The position numbers and the translations under genes are program-made. The notes under the pieces are model-generated. The model had not been told where the DNA came from. It searched no databases and saw nothing but the letters and a program-made list of their open reading frames with translations. A DNA stretch of 64,000 nucleotides from Paraphysomonas bandaiensis. Lineage: Eukaryota; Chrysophyceae. Position 1 is the first letter of the stretch. Each line of letters begins with the position of its first letter. Shown here piece by piece: positions 58,163-64,000 of the stretch. The stretch lies in NCBI GenBank assembly GCA_965644295.1, contig CBFFRP010000127.1, positions 186,001-250,000 on the forward strand, written 5' to 3'.

Positions 58163-58557
58163 TCTGTTATGAAAGATGTTCTGCAGGCTTTAATGCAATG
58201 CAAGAACTGTCCGATGACTTGATAGCTACGGAGTCGAGCACTGTTCCATATATATCACATCACTGAATGGTTGGTAGGGACCTGGTATACGATTGTTATA
58301 CCGCTGTATATGCAGATATATGAGATGGATGCATGTACCTATGTACGTTCTGTACCTATGCATCTACCTTTGTACAGTATGTAGCTATGTACCTATGTAC
58401 GTATGATGTCGATATTGTGTAGGTGTATGTACGTATATACTATATAGTCGTGGTGTTCTTCTTGCTTCTTAAGTGGTGGAGTGGTGGATGGGTGTAGATA
58501 TATGTGCATAGAGGTAATTGCTGAGTGTGACTATATATACGATATCTTATTGGCACT
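58163..58557. promoter_or_regulatory. Divergent region, DRS1-like helicase / esterase
   Basis: 58290-58445 is full of TATGTAC, GTACCTATG and GTACGTA words in near tandem, the densest GTAC cluster in the window. The promoter role is inferred. Confidence 0.45.
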
Positions 58558-60619
58558 ATGAGGCTCAGTAGCAGTGACCCTCCTGTTATAACCCGCCGCT
58601 ACGGCATACTATACATCTGTATGAAGCTACGTCACATGATGTCTCTAGTGTGGGTCCACAGCCAGATATGCTGGAGACTCCTGTGCAGACTACTCGGCTT
58701 CCTCGTTAGAGGCTCTAAAGTATGGATCGTCATGACTCTGCGGCTTATAGCGTTCGTGATTCTATTGGCTCCTGGTTGGGTGGCTCTCATGCGTTATTAT
58801 GTGTTTGACTCCTTTATTATACGCAATATTGAATACGGTAAAGGGGCCAAGTATCGCAATCTATTGGATGTGTATCTCCCGCGACCATACAATCCTGGCG
58901 CACCTTCACAGAAGCGCAAACGACAAGGACAAGTCCCAGTTATTGTATTTGTGAGTGGGGGAGCTTGGATCATTGGGTACAAACTTTGGTCTGCTTTAAT
59001 GGGGCGGGAATTTGCTCGCCAAGGTTATGTTGTTATTGTGCCAGATTATAGAAACTTCCCACAGGGGAATATCGAAGATATGATGGATGATTTGAGAGGG
59101 GCTTTACAGTGGACAATCTGTAATTGCAGCATGTTTGGAGGCGACCCGAATCGCATCATGCTATCAGGACAAAGTGCCGGGGCTCACATCAGTCTGTGTG
59201 CTTTAGTTGAGCTATATGAAGAGAGTCAACGGCAGCGTCGTTCCACTGATGAGGCTGATACTGCAAGGCTAGGTGTGATTCAGAATACTCCAGCAATTGT
59301 ATCCGCTGTTCCTATCAAGGGTAATGATGTACCCGGCATACCAACTCCTATTACAGGGTCAAGTGCTCGAAGCTGCCGAAGTTCTTCTGAAGGAGACGGG
59401 GGTAGTTTTTGGTGGGACGTGGACTCAAGTCCAAACTCTTGTGAAGGAACTCCTGTTGATGCATCCCATAGTAGTGATGTGTTGCCCGAGTTACAGCATA
59501 CTAACAGTGACGATGACAGTGCAGATTTCCTGGACACTCGTGATTGCGCTGATACTCCTGACGTAGGGTTGAACTGTGACCCTGCTCTAGATACAATAAA
59601 CTCGGAGGTATCATCACCACCTACTCGCACACGGAGTGCAAGTTCCCCACTTCCTCATCCACTCCCCCAGGAATTAAACATGTTGGGACAAACGGAATAC
59701 TCTTCTAATTTAATTAATGAGACTGCAATGCACAATATGGATTTTTATGCCCGCGATCTTCATATATCTGATATCAAAATGTGAGTTTATCTATTAATTG
59801 GAGCCCAGAAGTCATGTTTTTACGTTGTTTTGTCCACAAATATCTCTCTTTGTAGCGAAGTGCATTGATGTATTGCAATTGTAGTCTGTACTTTTACGTA
59901 CTTTTTGTAGGTTCATTGGTATATCTGGACCTTATAATATGGTTCGTCTGCTACACCATATGCATCTACGTGGTCTGGATGCTTCTATTTTGCATATCGT
60001 ATTCAATTCAGATGTATCCCGGTATTCCCCAGTGCAGAGACTGGCTGCAATGGCGGGTCTTCCTCCACCCAAGATCCAAGGAGAGGAAGACGATAATAGT
60101 GTGCTTCGGATGACGTATAACAGTTTTTACGCCTACATTTTTGGAGTTGAGGCTGATATGTATCCTGCGCAATCTTCTGTACCCGGTATGAGTGGGCTGG
60201 ATGCAATTACTTCCACTTTTAGTAAAAACGTTAGAAGGGAGCACACAGAATCGAATGGACCGTCGAATGGAAGAAATCTTGATGGCTTCCCACAGGTGGC
60301 TCTGTTTCATGGCGGGAAGGATAATAGTATACCATCGTCAGTGTGCGATGAGCTCTACGAAGTACTAACTCAATGTGGTGTTCCTGTGTCTAGCCGTGTG
60401 TATCCGACAATGTCTCATACCGATCCTATACTAGAGAATCTGTTGGCAGGGGAGACCCAACTGGTGGATGATATCACGGATATTATTGAGCGAAAATACG
60501 CCCCTATATACGACGATAGAAATACCAAACGATCAGACAGAGATGACTTGAGGGAGGATGCGCCTATAATGGTTTCGAAGAAACTTATCTACCTCGCCCG
60601 CATCATGAATCCGTTCTAG
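58558..60619 (+). CDS. Isoprenylcysteine alpha-carbonyl methylesterase-like (alpha/beta hydrolase)
   Basis: Membrane esterase that removes the methyl group from prenylated protein C-termini in plants. Exons 58558-59780 and 59911-60619, one 130-nt intron, 643 residues. N-terminal hydrophobic segments (VWIVMTLRLIAFVILLAPGW) are followed by VSGGAWIIGYKLWSALMG (oxyanion HGGAW-like), VPDYRNFPQG and the nucleophile motif GQSAGAH (Ser about 206). After the intron: MFIGISGPYNMVRLLHHMHL, the acid in FHGGKDNSIPSS and the His in MSHTDPI. A polar insertion of about 180 residues (about 225-405, Ser/Asp/Pro-rich) separates the nucleophile from the second half; plant enzymes have a much shorter link. All three catalytic residues are kept. 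Confidence 0.9.
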
Positions 60620-61595
60620 TTGCTCCAGACAGAAATACAGAAAGGATTTCGTATATATTTGTAGTCTTAGCGGCATTTATGTTGAAGTTACATAATACGC
60701 TATGTTGTCACGAGAGTAATACGGGCATGCTTTGTAAATGCTAGTGTTATATTATTTATAGTCAGTATAGATTTACTGGTTTTTAATTATATATATTTTG
60801 AATATGGCCTACAGAGAAATAACCAACTTTATTGTCGAATTACAGTTCTATATGTTTGGTTTCAATTTCAGTCTGTATTATATATTACATTAAATGCGAT
60901 GTTGTGTACACAGTAGGATTATCAGCAATAGACGTGTAAGAGTCAGAACTAATGTAGCAAAACAATTTAACTCAGTAGTGCCTACTGAAGTCAAGCATAC
61001 TGAAATAGTAGAATATCACACACATACAAGCGGAAAGGGCAGCCGGGCGCTTCTTGTGCCGCATATTAGGCATCCCACTTGCGCCGGGAAGGCGCTCCGT
61101 ATCGTAATAAAACTCTTTCTTTTCACTCTAAGTTTCCATCCTTTTCACTATAATATTATCTATAATAATATTAATAATATACACCACTGCCCTCCAAGAC
61201 GTACTGACTGCTCATATTCATGTCCGGGTCTGAACTATCTCACCACACTTGTAGTTATAAAATCTTGAGCATCGTCACACTTGAGCACCAATTCCTTCAC
61301 TCGGCCGCTACTTCAGGATTGTCGACTTTGTACATCACGTGTGCAATGGAAGGGTCTCTAATAAATATGTTAAACGAGAAACCATATAAGCGCAGGAGCA
61401 AAATTACCTTCAGGTAATTTTAGGAGGGGATTAAAGGGAGGTTCTACATGTTGAGGGTGTGAATCACTTTCGCACAGCTGCGGGATTAGACAACATATAC
61501 TCTTTCCGTCTTCATGAGGCTAGAATTGTCGTGCCCGCACTACTATATTCCTGGATAGCCAAATATAGTGCTCAGGATATATATTGAAAGTCTTT
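60620..61595. other. Gap with LINE tail fragment
   Basis: No supported gene. 60918-60975 is a LINE tail fragment. 61545-61583 (ATATTCCTGGATAGCC ... AGTGCTCAGGATAT) matches 32798-32840 inside the copia remnant. Confidence 0.4.
60918..60975 (-). repeat. LINE tail fragment (copy 7)
   Basis: Close match to 31690-31745 (GTAAGAGTCAGAACTAATGT); both are cut at a similar point, about 55-60 bp from the 3' end. Confidence 0.6.
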
Positions 61596-61599
61596 TTAT

Positions 61600-62310
61600 T
61601 TATCAATAGGCGTTGAGAACTCGTTCCAATATAGTGGCTAGTTGAATGCTAGACATACTAGTTAGACCTCTACCCATAACTAATCAGCACAAATTCTATT
61701 ATCCTACTAGTTAGCGCTACAGAAGCTGCTTGTGCAACCACTTCCGTTCTTGAAGTTGTTTTTGAGTTTCGCCCTGCTCGTGTGTCTGAGGACTCACTGG
61801 CGCGTATTGTGCGGGGGTCTCCCCTTGGGATAAGGTTCCGCCTGGCTCGGAGGTACAGGGTTCTGTATTAAGGTCCTGAGTGTACCGAGCACTAGATGTG
61901 TGTGCTGAGAGGTTGATGGTGTGGTGGAATGTGGCGGTGTCTCCGTGCACCGTCTGGGCGTCAGGCATAGGTGGAGTTGCCGGAGACGGCGTCGCCGCTG
62001 TCTAGGGCCTGATGGTTTCATACGGTCCGGTGCTATGGTCCTTGGCGTATGATTGGTGGGGTTCATATGTGCGGTGGGCGGTGATCCAGTCTCGGTTCGT
62101 AGTAATCTTAGCACCCTTGGGCGTTTCCATTTCTGTCTATTATGTTTTGGACGCGGTCGCGGTAGTAGCCTAGGGGGTCCTTTCTGTAGGGTAACGTATC
62201 GTCTACTTCGATCTAGGATCATTAGCTTTGCTGCAGCGAAAAGCGGTAGAAGCAATTTGATGACCGCTGATTCGATGCTGCGCAGTCCTTGGGGTGTCGG
62301 TGACACATGG
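61600..62310 (-). mobile_element. LINE 3' end (copy 8)
   Basis: On the minus strand: a basic, Pro-rich protein tail (SPTPQGLRSIESAVIKLLLP, then KLMILDRSRRYVTLQK) and a Thr/Pro-rich end alignable with copy 6 (ARYTQDLNTEPCTSEPGG), then a tail with AGAAGCTGCTTGTGC-type pairing and the terminus CAACGCCTATTGATAAATAA. The first hairpin is partly deleted. The frame is broken. Confidence 0.75.
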
Positions 62311-62935
62311 ATGTGATCTCCAAAAACCGTCTCGAGTTGTGCAGTTGTGATATATGGTACCCGTCCAAAATCTCTCCACCTGTGGAACGGAGGGATTCCA
62401 GGCCCTGCTGGAGAGCCGCTGTAGTACAGTGGTGATCGATTGGGGTAGTACCGGATTTCTCAGTTCTTCTTGAAGCGCATTTTAATGGCTGTGAAATGCA
62501 GACTCCCTTATCTGCGTTATGGCGTCATTTGTACAGTCTAGACACATGTGCTTGAGTACTTATCCTCCAGAACACCACGAAAAGGTGCGAGTCCGACTTT
62601 GTTGAGGGAGCAAATTCAGTTACTAGTTCACCAGATGTGGCATAAATATGATGTAAAGTGATTAGATTAATAATTATAACGCTTCTTGGAAGTGCGCTGT
62701 GTGATACAAAGCAAGTTCAAAGATTACGTGAAGAACATGATTAACTTTAGTGAAATAAAAGTCCAATACTGTCAGAAAAATATATCAAAAAATTTAGTGA
62801 TTTTTTATACAAACTGCAATCATATAATAGTTGGTAATTTATTTATACATGTATCCTGCACCACACTATACGGTTGGCGTCATTCGGTCGAATATCCAAA
62901 TAGATTCATAGTTTCTTCCAGCGTCCGGATAAAAT
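62311..62935. other. Gap before the subtilase gene
   Basis: 62311-62640 may be further LINE coding debris, being G/C-richer than its surroundings. The rest is AT-rich with no gene. Confidence 0.35.
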
Positions 62936-64000
62936 TTACTCCTTTCCACAGAGTATATTCTTCAGACACACACCGACAACAGATACTAAAATAACAGCCG
63001 CAATCACGATGACTACAGTGTACACAGACACTTGCCAAAAGTCATTCGAGGCAGTACTATCATTCTCTTGTTCGTACGAATGTTGTCCTACTTCGCCAGA
63101 TAAGACAAGGGCGTAAGGCTGGGGGCCCATTGGTATAGAATACGGCGTTACTTTGACAGTATACTGTCCTCCAGGTGTAGGGTGATTTAGAATGATCAAC
63201 TCCAAGTTGTTTTTGCGATCGTACTTCCCATCACTGTTGGTTACCATAGGGTAAAATGTATGGGTCGAATTGCTTAGCTCGATATCCAAGTCATTTATAA
63301 GGGCATTACTTGTACCGAAAGCTCCAGGATAATCCTATGCACCACTTATTTGTCATTACACATAGATTACAGTAATTATATTCTCACCGTGTAGCTTAAT
63401 GTAACACGTATTGGTTTAGGTGCCGATACATTCGCGACGGTAAAAGAATATTCGTGCGGTGCATCACTCGAAGATAACTCCGCATACCGCTCACTTGTAT
63501 TATCTATTGCGCCCATTACAAATAGGGTCAGGCCATCTCTCGTGGCATTAGTAAATCCGAGCGAATTACTCAACTGAGTCCGCCCGTATCCCTGATTGAA
63601 ATCCCCCTGTGATGTAGAAGTATCAGCGTAGTCACTGTAAACAATGGCCGTAAGAGCCTCAGCCCCATGAACTAACATGGCCTTCACAAGTGACCCTGAG
63701 GGAACAAAGCCATCAGCATTTCTTCTAGATCCGCTTGGATAGAACCCTGTCATGAAGTATTCTCGCACCACGGCAGCATGTCCAGCTAGCAATGGGGCAG
63801 AGAATGAAGTACCCTGAACACGAGTGCGAGAGAAGTGAACGTCCTCAGTCCATGGGGACTCGTGTGTTGCAGTCATTACCAACGCACCTACATACATCCA
63901 CGTGTTATCGACACTACGCAAACAACAATAAGAGCAACACAGCACGTACACAATAGTGCATGAAGTAAATCATACACAAAACCACTTACCAACACCACAT
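62936..64000 (-). CDS. Subtilisin-like serine protease (S8), membrane-anchored; 5' part beyond window
   Basis: The 3' part of an extracellular or lumenal subtilase. Exons: 64000-63990 (continues right), 63887-63388 and 63334-62936; introns of 102 and 53 nt. The catalytic Ser block is VQGTSFSAPLLAGHAAVVRE, followed by YPSGS...SGSLVKAMLVHGA and GDFNQGYGRTQLSNSL. A beta-sandwich domain follows (IRVTLSYT joined to DYPGAFGTSNALINDLDIEL), as in TagC-like and other large S8 proteases. Near the C-terminus is one transmembrane helix (VYTVVIVIAAVILVSVVGVC) and a short Lys-containing tail. Asp and His of the triad must lie beyond the right edge. Confidence 0.93.

Noticed and set aside
1-64000. CRISPR arrays, operons, rRNA genes, prophage
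   Set aside because: No regularly spaced repeats, no rRNA-like sequence and a clear intron-bearing eukaryotic gene structure.

Overview
The window is nuclear DNA of a protist-like eukaryote. Genes are split by many very short GT-AG introns: about 44 can be placed, most 41-70 nt long. All three stop codons are used in the standard way. There is no operon structure or prokaryotic signal. I cannot name the organism. It has an ATP synthase OSCP subunit, so it has respiring-type mitochondria. It also has alpha-tubulin twice and a BBS12-like chaperonin, which suggests a cilium or flagellum. An AP2-type DNA-binding protein and an MHYT-domain membrane sensor add to a mix that does not look like animals, fungi or land plants.

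Layout: a cathepsin Z-like protease (left edge, -) stands head to head with a FAN1 DNA-repair nuclease (1.5-5.2 kb, +). A small membrane protein (5.75-5.97 kb, -), a degraded pogo/Tigger transposon (6.2-7.8 kb) and a BBS12-like chaperonin (8-10 kb, +) follow. After a TIR element and a LINE tail comes poly(A)-binding protein (12.9-14.9 kb, +). An intact Gag-like ORF (16.3-17.4 kb) is followed by a solo LTR, a CCCH zinc-finger gene (18.7-20.3 kb, -) and an MHYT protein (23.5-24.7 kb, -). Next are a hAT element with a perfect 8-bp target duplication (25.9-26.7 kb), alpha-tubulin copy 1 (27.3-28.7 kb, -) and a membrane-anchored F5/8C-like protein (29.1-30.1 kb, +). From 30 to 34 kb lie broken retroelements, including a copia remnant whose LTR carries a nested LTR of another family. 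Then come an AP2-domain gene (34.3-35.9 kb, -), a secreted FkbM-type methyltransferase (37-37.8 kb, +) and a folate-biopterin transporter (39-41.4 kb, +). A repeat-rich stretch (41.5-45.7 kb) precedes ribosomal protein P1 (-) and a divergent orphan gene (+). A second repeat-rich stretch (47.1-50.5 kb) leads to alpha-tubulin copy 2 (50.6-52 kb, -), RPL34 (+), OSCP (-), a DRS1/DDX27-type helicase (-) head to head with a prenylcysteine methylesterase-like gene (+), retroelement debris, and the 3' part of a membrane-anchored subtilase (-).

The genes do not form one pathway. They are housekeeping functions (translation: PABP, P1, L34; ribosome biogenesis: DRS1-like helicase; cytoskeleton: tubulin; mitochondria: OSCP; DNA repair: FAN1) mixed with secreted or membrane proteins. 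A recurring layout is the divergent pair with 380-450 bp between start codons, seen five times. The gaps hold at least eight repeat families: pogo, hAT, a CAGGG-TIR family, a LINE with a conserved 3' hairpin tail, two copia-type LTR families and two short non-coding families. I did not see a convincing unknown multi-gene system. The most unusual items are the FAN1 with a built-in RanBP2-type zinc finger, the intact Gag-like ORF under a host-like upstream region, and the MHYT protein.
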